Source: Hymenolepis diminuta (taxonomy: Eukaryota; Platyhelminthes; Cestoda; Cyclophyllidea; Hymenolepididae). From it: a stretch of 64,000 nucleotides of DNA. Of the stretch, positions 27,701 through 39,000 are shown piece after piece; the first letter of the stretch is position 1; every line of letters starts with the position of its first letter. Below the pieces are notes generated by a model that did no database searches, was not told the origin of the DNA, and was given only the letters and a program-made list of their open reading frames with translations. The stretch is from NCBI GenBank assembly GCA_900708905.1, contig CAADRB010000015.1:1260040-1324039 (forward strand), written 5' to 3'. The position numbers were made by a program, and so were the translations under genes.

Positions 27701-28464
27701 AGGTCAAGGGAGAGCATTATGGGGCTATTTTACGGAGTTAAATGGTTGGTAAACCATAAAGGTTAAATAAAATTTGAAGTGCAGGTCTTTCACAAAGCTA
27801 AATTTGAGGATGGCATTATTCATAATGATTGATGGAATGACTGAGAAATCCCTTTTAAGTTTAAGAAAGGCAAAGCTTCTAGATCAATTCGAGGTAAAGA
27901 ATAATATATCTCCCTGCTTTCAGTACCCAAATGCACAAGTACACCTAATTTAGTAAAGTCCACATGCTAATGTACCCAAGGCCCCTCAGGAATTAATTGT
28001 CAAAGGAATTAAGTTCTCCATCCGCTAAAGGCGTTTAAATAATGCAAAAATGCGTAAGAATATGTAGAATATGTTGTTGAGATTTGAATAATAACGGCCT
28101 GGCTGTGTGTGTGGAAATAAAAAAACAATTTATATGTTTTATTTGGGCAAGGACATGCGTGAGGATACGAATACAGTGTATTTTTAATGAAATGGGACGG
28201 TTGCTGAGAGGGAGAATCGATAAGCGCATTTGAAAGTGACAAATAGGGGTTTTGAGTTATAAAGACATAAAGGCATCACGGCGGTTTCATGGAAAAAAGA
28301 TGGAAATATTTTCATAGGGAATGAAAATAAAGAGCAATTTCGGAAAACTCAGTCAATCAACATAATTATACTTAATTAGTTTAAGATACCTTAAAATAAG
28401 ACACCATTGAACTATTATTCAGTTTCAGCCAGAATCAACTGACTGTAATCTTGGCTATAAGAAG

Positions 28465-28720
28465 AACCAAATTTATCGAGATAGCACGATCAGTCACTCA
28501 GTTTAATAATTGGTCAAAAAGTATTACATCATAAATGGTCTCGATGAAGAACGTAGGGATGAATCCAAAAATTTGAACTTTGGATCAGTAGAACCTGACA
28601 CGGTAAGCTAAACACACATGGTAAAAGGTAAATGAACTGATGAATCTATTTTCCAAATAAAATATGTCTCAACAAGCACCCATTTTATTTTCTTCTTTCA
28701 CACGAGTTGTATACTTCATT
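28465..28720 (+). repeat. Interspersed AT-rich repeat copy
   Basis: Shared blocks: AGCACGATCAGTCACT, TTGGTCAAAAAGTATTA, CAAAAATTTGAACTTTGGAT and a pyrimidine-rich 3' part. The 3' TAATAA end is not clear. Confidence 0.5.
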
Positions 28721-30186
28721 CAGATCCTCCTCTGAAAATAAAATGTTAATTAACAAGCAGAATATTTCCTTAAATTAATTTACTTAAATTAATAGGATCA
28801 GTAGAATGATACAAACAATTACGCTGAAAAAATTAAAGCTTCTTTTACCATGGAAACATACTCTATCGACCTCATGCAACAATAAGTCAGCGAATATATT
28901 GCCGATCTGAGCGAACAGGTGCCCTGAAATTAGAAAAAGAAATGAAAAATATATAATGTCAAAAGAGCTTGGATTGCATAAGTTTTCATCTAGATTTTGA
29001 CGGCTTTTTACGTAAAATAATATTTTCTATTAAAGACAATAAATAAAATTATATTTTAAATTCTTATAAATGTAACAAAAAAGTAAGATGTTTTATAAAC
29101 TCCAGGAAGGCAGAAATAAAGTACATGTTCCTAATTTTAAGAAATTCTTTACATTCTTTTTTAAATGACACGGCATTTTCATATTTAGTGAAAAAACTAT
29201 ATTATTAGAAAAACAATGACTTGAGACACAGTCATTGTTAAGTACTTCATTTTCTTTTCAGCTGGTCGCAATTTTCGACCAAGTATTTCAGTTTTTGCTT
29301 TTCACACATGACTCATTTTCGCCTACTTCCATCTTTACCAAATAATGCAAGAAGATCTCATAATTTTTCTGCTATTCTACCCATCACGTTCTGTGAAGAT
29401 CGTAGAAGTTTGAAGGTTAGAATATCTTGTACTGGATTATTGATCACTGGATTTCTTCACCCGTGCTTGGATTAGTGAATCCACGACTGACGGGATTATT
29501 GCGTGAAATACTGCTTAAATTTTCTGTTTAAACAAATTCCTAAGTTAAAGCAACCATCATGTATGCTACAAATCATTTCCTGTCCTCCTGTGGTCTGAGT
29601 AATTGCTAAGTTTTAAAAATTGTTCCAAATTCGTACTGAAAACTTATGATATAGAGAATTAATTATGATGGTGGTAATTTGATAATAGCACGTTTGTTAC
29701 CAACGCACACAAATCCCTGTCCGGTCTTAATGTTATTTTGCAGCCTTGCTGCGACTAATAATATATTAATGAATAGGGGTTGAAATCGATATGAATGTAC
29801 TTGATCACCGATTGTAATCACACCAGAAAGGTTAAGAAGACCCCATCTATCATCCGCCACAATTAAGGATCTCCCTTTTAAGACGATAGAAGATTAATAG
29901 CTGCATATTATTAGGCATTTTCAGGCAGAAAATGTATAAAAAATGTAAAAATCATTGTCAATAAATTTAATTTGTTTATTAAGCACATTAAGTCTAAACG
30001 ACAAGATCAGGTTATTAGCAACATGAAAGAATGTAGCTGTTTACAACTCCTTCGGGCATAAAACCCTGGTTGTATGGCGTCAGCCGCGTTACGGTATATT
30101 TCGGCATTATTTACGAATATCGCTTAGTCACAAGAGAACGGCGTGGACCACAATGCAGTTCTGAAGTGTGGCGTAAATTCCGCGAC

Positions 30187-30194
30187 TATAAATA
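30187..30194 (+). promoter_or_regulatory. Candidate TATA box (TATAAATA) in a CpG-richer island
   Basis: TATAAATA embedded in CGCGACTATAAATAGCGC, at the 3' edge of about 200 bases (30030-30230) with clearly more CpG than the surroundings. About 30 bases downstream is TTCACACC, a plausible start region. No gene is visible downstream, so it may belong to a mobile element or a non-coding transcript. Confidence 0.35.
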
Positions 30195-30774
30195 GCGCTT
30201 CCTTCACACCTAGCTGGTCACAAAATGTTATATGAAAGGTAGTTAAAGCCACAAATCCTGGCTTGTACCGTAACTCTGTAGCTCTTCAGATGGTAGTGGC
30301 GCCAGCAACCAATTTTTTGAAGTTGGTCAATTTAAACTGTATCCTTTATTTTGCTCTACAGGACCTGCTAAAATCAAAGAATATAAATCTTCAATCTTGA
30401 GAATTAAAATCTATTGTAACTATCATCCAGTCACCTTAAAGCTAATTCTAATTTTCGAAAATCGTTAGTCATGAGGCAATTTAAGTTATTTATTCATTTT
30501 CACGAGCAAGATCTTCAAATTTCACATTTTCTTCTCTGTAAATTTTATGACAAAAACTATATATCCACTGTCGTAATCATATATTTGATTACACAGACTG
30601 TGTTAAAATAAAAATTAGAGTGAATATTCATACTAAAACTAAATCCTATTGATTTATTTGAGGCTTTCTGTCATTTATTTTACGTCATACTGTAAACTCT
30701 AGTAAGATAGAAAATAACGATTTTCTCGGGAATACAGCTGAAATTTGGTAACAGTACAGTTCAGTAAGTGGTGA

Positions 30775-30985
30775 TCGTGGAAAAGTTGTCCAGAATAAGG
30801 TTAGGGCTTCAGGAGTCTTCTCTTATTTGACTTTTGTATTTCGGTTGTATAGGACTTACTTGATGGTTAGTTCAAAACTTTCCAAAATCTAAATTTAATT
30901 ATTCATCTCTCAGATTGCTGAATCCAGCGCTAATTGACCGGCTGCTTAATCGGTTGGTCGGCTGTACCCTTCCAACTAATCCGGT
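30775..30985 (-). repeat. Interspersed AT-rich repeat, reverse-oriented copy
   Basis: On the minus strand it reads CCGACCAACCGATTAAGCAG, CCGGTCAATTAGCGC, AATTAAATTTAGATTTTGGA and GTCAAATAAGAGAAGACTCC, matching the family order. Confidence 0.55.
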
Positions 30986-32743
30986 TCTATCAAAGGCGAG
31001 TTAACTGGAGAAATTTCACGCGATTTTATAATAATATTTTCATAATTGTAAACATTTAAAATATGTCAGTGAAATTTATAATGAACGTCTCGATTGAACT
31101 GCCCCAACTGACTTTATTACGTCTGCTCAAACGAGTGCCATCTCAATGTTAAATAGAAACTTATTTTCATAGTGGATACCGTCAAAGGTTTGCTATCACT
31201 CGCTAAAATACTTTAATCATCTAGCACTAATGAGAGAGGTTAAACTTAAACGTTGGGGGGGACTAAATTAACTATTTTGCATCGTTTGAGTGCTTTGTGG
31301 TTCAGAATTGTTGAGCAAAAATGTGGAAAAATACGCAAAACTAGCACAACTAGTCCAATTGATATGAGTATTGACTGTTAAAGAGAGGTTATTAATAATC
31401 GCGATTCCTTCATCGAGATTCACGTCTTTATATTCGGTTATAATGCTAATGGTTTAATTAATAGAATAAACAATGCTCTAACAAATTGAGAAACTTTGAT
31501 TAGCTTTAAACAATGCCAGTCTTGCAGTCATTTTAGGTTAAGAGAAAAGAGGTGAAAAAGAGAATGAATATAAATAAAAACTAACTGGTTTATACGTCAT
31601 CAAGAATGTATAAAAATACGAGGAAATAAAATGGTGTTTAGGTTCGTAGTATTGAAATATACAATATCTCTTGCTAAATTAGTATCACTGAGTACTTATA
31701 TTCATTACCAAGTTGATTGAGTAAAAGGTTTAACACATTAATCAGTCGCTATTGACTATCAAATGTACCGACTTTCCAAATCAATCGGAATTAGGTGAAC
31801 ACGAATCACCATTTAGGTATCAATGGAGTTCGATTTTAAAGCTTACATTTTGGACGGCCAAGTCATTATGCAAAGAATTTTGAACATCATCAAAATTGAT
31901 GATTCCTATTAATACTATTGATAACAATAATAAACATTGCTAACAATCTGTTGAGATATAGGGCTATATGGCAATGAAGCAATTTGTGCTACTGTAAATT
32001 ATCTAGCAAATAATTAACTGAGGACAATAAGCGAGTGCAGAATATAGCTTCCAGTGTTTTTTACCTTTAATCAGCTAGGTCTTAGATCAACTATGGACTC
32101 GGCATATTCATAACTGTAGCTCAAACTAGTCAGCTACCCATCTTATAGCATCTAGGAAGTGCAAGCTATAACGAAGTAGAAAAATTCATTTAGTTAATTA
32201 AGTTGCAACTAATGGTTAGCGTTTTTTCGACTTTAATGCTTTTTTAATCCGGGAATGGATTACTTGAAATTCAGATAAGAGTTTCCTTGGTTATTCAGAG
32301 ATTGATCTATTCAGAAATGGATCCTTACCCTTTACGGAAACAATTCCGTTCAGAGCGTAGTGATAACCATTACTTTGTTAAACTAATCTCAGTTGGCATA
32401 GAAACGGATCCTTAAAGTGAAAAACAATAAGTTCAATCATCCCTTTTTGAAAAAAACAGTCTTCAGAGTGTAGAAAACGCGAATGATTCGATTAAGGCCG
32501 TTGTTAATAATTCATATGCTGGTATAGACCCGCAGTCATCTCATAAATGTGTACATCTGTGTATGGGTGGGGTGAGGAGTAAAATTGGGTTCAATTCCAG
32601 AAAAAAAGAGGAAGATTGAACTGGAGAACTGGTCGACAGGGGGTGGGGTGGAGATAACAGAAGAGTGGAAGAGGAGCAAGCAACCGAGAATGAGGTTTAT
32701 TAGACACAATGGGAAAGGAGGATTCTAGTCTTGGCCACCGTGA

Positions 32744-32749
32744 TTTATT
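32744..32749 (-). promoter_or_regulatory. Candidate polyadenylation signal of the PDE4-like gene
   Basis: AATAAA on the minus strand about 146 bases past the stop codon. A second AATAAA lies at 32696-32701. Either could define the transcript end; the sequence alone cannot say which is used. Confidence 0.5.
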
Positions 32750-32855
32750 CTCTACGTATGACGATAATAATCGAAATATTGATTGAGCTACTATGAGTTT
32801 AGGGTATGATCTGATTTATGCTTTCTGATCTGCTTTGGCTGTGAGTTGGAGTGGA

Positions 32856-32865
32856 GGGGGGGGGG
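32856..32865. repeat. Homopolymer G10, in the PDE4-like 3' UTR (C10 on the coding strand)
   Basis: Ten Gs lying 30 bases past the PDE4-like stop codon. Length may be unreliable in sequencing. Confidence 0.9.
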
Positions 32866-32894
32866 CAAAAGTTAGTGGAATTTGAAAGAAAGGG

Positions 32895-33086
32895 TCATTT
32901 TGGGACGTTTGTTGTTGAGGCGCTTCCTTTTTCTTTAGCCTTCATTTCAAATTCTTTGAAAGGCGATTCGTTGAGAATGAAATCGCGATTTGCGTCAAGG
33001 GTTTCCAGAATATGTTCACCAGCGGGATGGACCAAATCACACCAGGTATCCCACAGTGGGTGAATTACGAAATCGATAAAACCAAT
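32895..33086 (-). CDS. PDE4-like terminal exon: invariant-Gln helix, C-terminus and stop
   Basis: The acceptor on the minus strand is ATCCTTTTAG just before 33086, and TGA is at 32897-32895. It encodes 63 residues beginning [20 protein letters not shown], continuing [16 protein letters not shown], and ending in a short tail with [14 protein letters not shown] and NVPK. It follows in phase the AQ of the previous exon, giving AQIGF, where Q and F form the purine clamp in the family. The tail is much shorter than in mammalian long PDE4s. A Ser-Pro and nearby FKEFE recall the C-terminal MAP-kinase site region of vertebrate PDE4, but this is only a resemblance. A C10 tract lies 30 bases after the stop. 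Confidence 0.94.
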   Translation of the reverse strand: MGFIDFVIHPLWDTWCDLVHPAGEHILETLDANRDFILNESPFKEFEMKAKEKGSASTTNVPK

Positions 33087-36000
33087 CTAAAAGGATAAAA
33101 AGACATGATGTATGAGGTTTCATTAATGTCCATTTAATAAGAAAATTTAATAGCACACATCAAATGATCGAAAAGTTAATCCGAACTCGGTGGACTCTGT
33201 TTAGTTAATAGGCTTTAGCCGGTTTCAGTGATGTAAATCCTGTACAGAAATGAAGACGGGAGTGGCGCAACCATCCATTTTTTAAATTCGCCCAATTTCA
33301 GATGTTGGCGTTCTTCCGGCATTAGGCGACTTAGAGCTGAATCGTGAAATATGTGACTATGAAACTACCAGAGAATCCAAATATCCGTTCATGATAATCG
33401 GTAAAATTGGCCTCTTATTGTCTTGAAAACCAATCTCTAAGAGAAATTAACTCCTCTAGTACTCCTAAGGTGCTAGGAACAAGGTGACGCAAATTGCAAC
33501 ACGAGCTCCAGAGATAACTTTACTTTTCAAGAAAGCAATCATATTTTGCCTCCCTCTCCACCAGTAATTATAATATTTAAAGCCTTACATTTTTATGTCC
33601 GGTTCGTATTTCTAATACAGCCATTAACTGATCAGTTTTTTTGTTGATCAAATGGACTTAATAATTCAAACGCACTGGCAGAATTGCTGAGTGAGAATAA
33701 TAAGATGAGAAAACATCAGTGCATCTAATCTACATACAAATTACCTATGCAGAGGCCACATAAGTTATCACTGATTAACAACAAGACAACACTGTTTGAG
33801 GTTTTTAATTGGAAGCTCAGTATCCGCGGTGTATGTTGGAAAGCTAATTTCTTCAATGAGCTTTGGATTATTGACATTTCATCATAATTAGTAAGAAGTA
33901 TTAAATCATTAGCCCAGAAAATTTATTCATCTTCAGTACATTTACAGAGTTATGATGGCAATTGAATAAGAAATAAACATCGAGAAAGACATAAGCAAGA
34001 AGCCATTAGGCTCTTAAGTTACTCAGGAACCTAGGGGTCAAATGAGGACATTTGCATATTAGAATATTAGGACGTGACATATGAAATCGAAATTGAATAA
34101 GCATAAAAATTTGAATAAAATAGAAATCCCTTGTCGCACTGATTTTATTCTCTACACCTATTCGACTCCCCAAATCTTACTTCTAATTTGATTATTTTAC
34201 TACTTCTTGTGCTCCTATTGTTTTTGCATTACTGTTGGTAATAACAAAATAATATTACCTTACAGACAATTTTTTGCATGTACTACTTTACATATGTAAT
34301 TAAAAAATATTTTAAATTCGCTGTAAGAGTACTGAAGTTTATCTCTTTATCTAATCAGAAATTTGCCAATAAGCCCCGTGACTTAAAAGAAATGTTTGCC
34401 TGCAAATCGCATCTGAGGCAAGATAACATTGCTAGTTTTGTTAAATAATTAGTGCGTTGTGAAAATCGCATTATTAAATAAGTAAGTTAAATTAAATAAC
34501 AAAAGTACTGCATTTGAATGGCCGCTTAATTTTCATAATTTAAATAAGGCACTTGAAATAAGCAATTAAAAAAATGATTTAGGTAATCCAATTACAGGTC
34601 TGTTTAAAATCAACGGCTGACAGATATCGATTTTGAGATAATTTCGATAATAAACTGCGTCATATTAGAGTTTTAGGAATGACTTAACTCTGGCAAAATA
34701 TATAATAACGTAATGAGAAATTTATAGTTTTGTCAGCATCTCTTTTATTTGCCAAAATGATCAAAGGTTTAACCAACTTAGGTTAAAATTGCTGCAATTT
34801 TCTTGACAATTAGAGAAGCTAAAACTAAATAACAAAATTGCAATTATTACCAACAACCGGAAGTGATCTTATGTAGAGCCGTGGAGATTTTCGAAAGAGG
34901 GGTGACATTTTTCTCTAAACAAATGATTAACGGTACATTCACACATTAAACTATGAAATTTGCGCTCTTAGTTAGAAAAGAATTACCCACTTAGGCAGGA
35001 TATCCATATCCGTGATTGGGTTTCTTTCCAGCTAAGGTTCCTGATTTTCAAATAAACAAATTTTTGTAGAGTAAGGTAAGCTTTTCTTACTGCTACTAGA
35101 ATGTAAGCTAACCAACAGACTGACCTGGGCAGGATCAAACAAGAGCTACTTAACTATCAAAGTTGGAATTTGAGAGACACAGCTGACATAAGTATAGAAG
35201 GGTCCGGTTGCCAAAGTTGTGATAGGTCGCACAAAACGACTATCTAGGCAGAATAAGGGTATATGGGAATACTCCAAGTCTAACAAATAGCTAACAAGGA
35301 TAGAGACTTATCCACTTGAAGGACCACCATAAAATGATGAGTTACACATCAACATCTTAACTGACTAAATTCTAAGATATTACATGAGGTATTCGAGAAT
35401 ATCTATTAAAGTGCCTGATTTCCAAATTCTGTAGATATCAGTTAACTCGGCAAAGTTCTCGAGAACCTACTACCAATGTTACTATCTTGCCAACTAGAAA
35501 TCTTCTTTAAGTTCACAATGCCAGAAATTTATTTCAAATGTGACATAAGGTTTTAGATGAGGGAGGTCTCTTTTCAGATATCTGTTTAAGTTTATTGTGA
35601 TGCCATGACCTCAAAAAAGATTATAATGCATTGACACATCTCTGAGCAAAATATTTCAAATTAGTTAACATTTATTAGAGTGATCTCACTGTTTTAAATT
35701 AATACCGCATTATACTGCTTGCTTAATCACCATTTTGGCTTAACCGTTTACTGTACACAAATCGTCAATGTGCGACGAAAACAGGTATTGTCCTACCTCG
35801 AATTCTTTTATATCATAAGAAAAAAACCCAATGTGTTGCATACAACATTATAAATTAAGATATTTGATTAACTTACTTGAGCTTTGTCTACCACAACAGA
35901 GTCTCGATCACACATGGCGCTGATTTCGATTCCTAGTTCCTTCTCCTTGTCACCTTGCTTAAAGAACTCCTCCATCACTCCGAATGTCCACTGTTTGTAG

Positions 36001-39000
36001 ATTTCAAAGGGTTTCGTAGGACTGTTCAGATCTGCACAGTGGAGCATGCATTGTAGAACCTACAATATTCAGAGGAGAAATGAATACGAGGGGTTATGTT
36101 CGATGTTAGGAAAAGACAGCATCCGGGCAAATTCGTACTTGAATGCACCACTACAGAACCCATAATTAAATAAAAAAAACATAATTACATGATTGCGGAG
36201 ATAACTTTCGTTCCTGTCTGAAAATGTAATTCCCACAAAAATTTATTAGAGTTTCACTTTCCACCTCCCAATAAAATAATTGAATGCTAAATCGAATACA
36301 TTTAGCATTAAATCACCTTTAAACCTGAAGGGAATAAATAACTGATCATTATCTTCGGTGTTGATAAATTGAGGATGTAGGACAGCGTTTAACGAGCCCG
36401 TCTGTGAAGTCGTCAGTTCAGTTTCTATTGGTGCAAATCCAGTGAGAGTAATGGCTAAATGCGCTGATTAGGTTTCTTTAATAAAGAAAGGTGGCTGAAT
36501 GCCGAGAGATTCCATGATACTGCCCCTACACCTTGCATGAGTGTTGGAAAACGTTTTTCCAAACGGACCCGAGTGTTATACAATAATATCAGAGAATCGT
36601 TAGCAGTAATTGTATATATTTTACTACAAGTTCTCACTGATAGTAAAAATAATCCTAATTTTTACATGCACAAAATTGAATGTATATTCGCATTCAGTTG
36701 GAACGGAAATTCAATATGAAACTTATATAAGAGTCTTTTGTCTTCTTAATTCTGGGAATATTCAGAGACAATAGGAGAGAAAAGTAATGAAAATGAGGGA
36801 TAATGAGAATTTGCAGTTCAATGGAGAAACGATTTCCTTTCTATATTCATTATTTTATGAAAGGTTTAAAACTCCAAATTTACAAAATTTTCATATTTTG
36901 AGGATCATAACTTTGATTATCAGTCGACTGAAAAAGGTACACTTCAACTACTCTAATAAGAGATTCAATCAGCTAAATTGTGCTCTTATTAAGCCAGATG
37001 ATTAATGTTCGTAGGCCCCTTTATTAGACAGAATGTATTCTGGATCAGTTCTCATAAGAAGCTTTCATTCTGATACTCCTCTTATCGATTACATTTAATG
37101 AATTCGGTTGGTTAACCACATCGATAGATATGTATCGGTGAGAAATGATCTCGTGAACTCTGACTTGGCAGACGCGCACATTAACAGCAACACTAATGAC
37201 TATGCTGACGGTGATTTATTTATTTGTTTTTCATAATAGAGCACAAAAGGCCCTGCGACTTCTCAGTATGGGAAACATCCAAAGTGAAAGTTTATGAAGA
37301 GGAAGTATGTTCACATTTCAGGAGAAAATTGTAGAGTAAGTAGCAGAAGTGGGAGTGAGGGAATCAGGAGGACCCAAAATTATTCGATTAACTGCCATTT
37401 CAAGCTAAAGTTCTTTCCGACGTAACCTTTCTTTTCATCGTCTTTCTCTTCGTAGAGAAAATCTGGGTGAAAAGTTTTCCTATAATTTTGAAGGCGTCCT
37501 CTTCTACTTAATTCATGTAGCATCCACCTATTGGACAATGGGGTCGAAGCGTTGGCAAATCTATCAACTTAGAGGTTCGTCAGTGACTTCACATCTATTT
37601 TCATTTGCAAAGAATCAATGACACCGAGAATCCTCAGGCAATTTCTCCTTTTATGTACGCCTTTCAGTTATGGCTGATGTTCAATAATGCAAGAAATAAA
37701 ATTATTTGCAAAATTTATCATCCAACTTTCGCATTCTTCCTCGCCAAACACCTGTTTAGCATCTGCTTGAAGTTACCTTAAACAATTCCTTGTATGTTTA
37801 AATTTAGAGGCTTCTAATTAAGGCAAAAGGGATTTCAACAACATTTTTCCAATATCTCATCTTCTCTGTCAAGATTTGCCCATAAATTTAAGCTTTCGTC
37901 GTTATTCACAATCTCCTTGTGAGCATAAACATATGTAAATAAAAGTGTCATAAATTTAAAGACTAAATAAGATTTTCTGGCTCAATGTAATACAAGGATA
38001 AAGTTTTAAGCAATAAACTAAAAGAAGTTTGATTCTATCAAATTCGCATAAATCATTGGATTGATAAGTCGGACTCATAAACGACAGCTCTATTTACATT
38101 TATTCCACACGCTTCAAGTTAAACTTTTCAAACAACGACGCAAACTAAAAAACTCCTTATCTTGGATTTAGATGTCGCATATTTTGTGCACAATCTCCCA
38201 TTACCAAAAGTTGTGATCTTAATTAAATCGGATAACAACCAAATAATAAACTAGCCACAAATCTTTTTTCTGCCCTTAGCAGCCGATCCGGTTTCTTCTA
38301 ATGTGTAATGCTTATAATATATACCACATGATGGAGATAGCGGCACGTGATAGATAAAAAAATAAAAGTCAATTATTTTCAATAGTTACCCAAACTCTTT
38401 CTTATAACAATATTTATTATAACAAGAATAGAAATTCGAAATAGTAAAATGAACTATAGATTAATAAATGATAGCTCGGCGATTAGGTTGCATATCCATC
38501 AAGTTAGAGGCGAAGAGATGGATAACAATCAGTACAAATTCTTTGATGAAACGGACCAACCAATGGTTAATACAAGACAGGAAGAATAAGGAATGATAGA
38601 ACTTTGATCTCTCATCAGAAGGGCACGAGTATACTTTACCTCTACGCAATTTCTAGGGAGACTAGAAAAGTTTTTGACTTACTATGGGGAGATGGTTGAA
38701 GGAAACAACATTATACTAAGATTACAGTTCATGTTAAGTGAGAATTTGTATCGCTCAGTTAGTCAGTTGACATCAAATAATTTTATCACAGAGAATATTC
38801 AGTACACTATTCTGTTAAGTTATAGTCAGAAGTTCTAAGAGTTGAAAAATGATAGTAACAGATGGTCAGTCGTAATTTATACCATCTAAGAGTAATGAAG
38901 TTCAAAAGATAGGAGCGACACCACCATCCAATCTTCTAAATTTATTGTGTGTTCAGATTTATTTGAACTGAGATTTGAAATGCGGAATTACAAAAAGAAA

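Larger units (their letters stand above)
5185..32694. other. Intergenic region of about 27.5 kb without a supported gene
   Basis: Both strands were read for family motifs and for exon-like segments between plausible splice sites, and none was convincing. Open frames of 60-130 codons occur (for example 6146-6427 on + and 25323-25715 on -) but have AT-driven composition, no recognisable domain and often an overlapping frame on the other strand. The region holds several copies of the interspersed repeat listed separately, microsatellites, a G run at 6072-6080, a hairpin at 24714-24745 and a CpG-richer island near 30.03-30.23 kb. Short or fast-evolving genes and non-coding RNA genes could be missed. 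Confidence 0.55.

Noticed and set aside
32580..32602. GGGTTCAATTCCAG, a good match to a tRNA B box
   Set aside because: No A box or cloverleaf upstream at tRNA spacing; a single motif is not enough.
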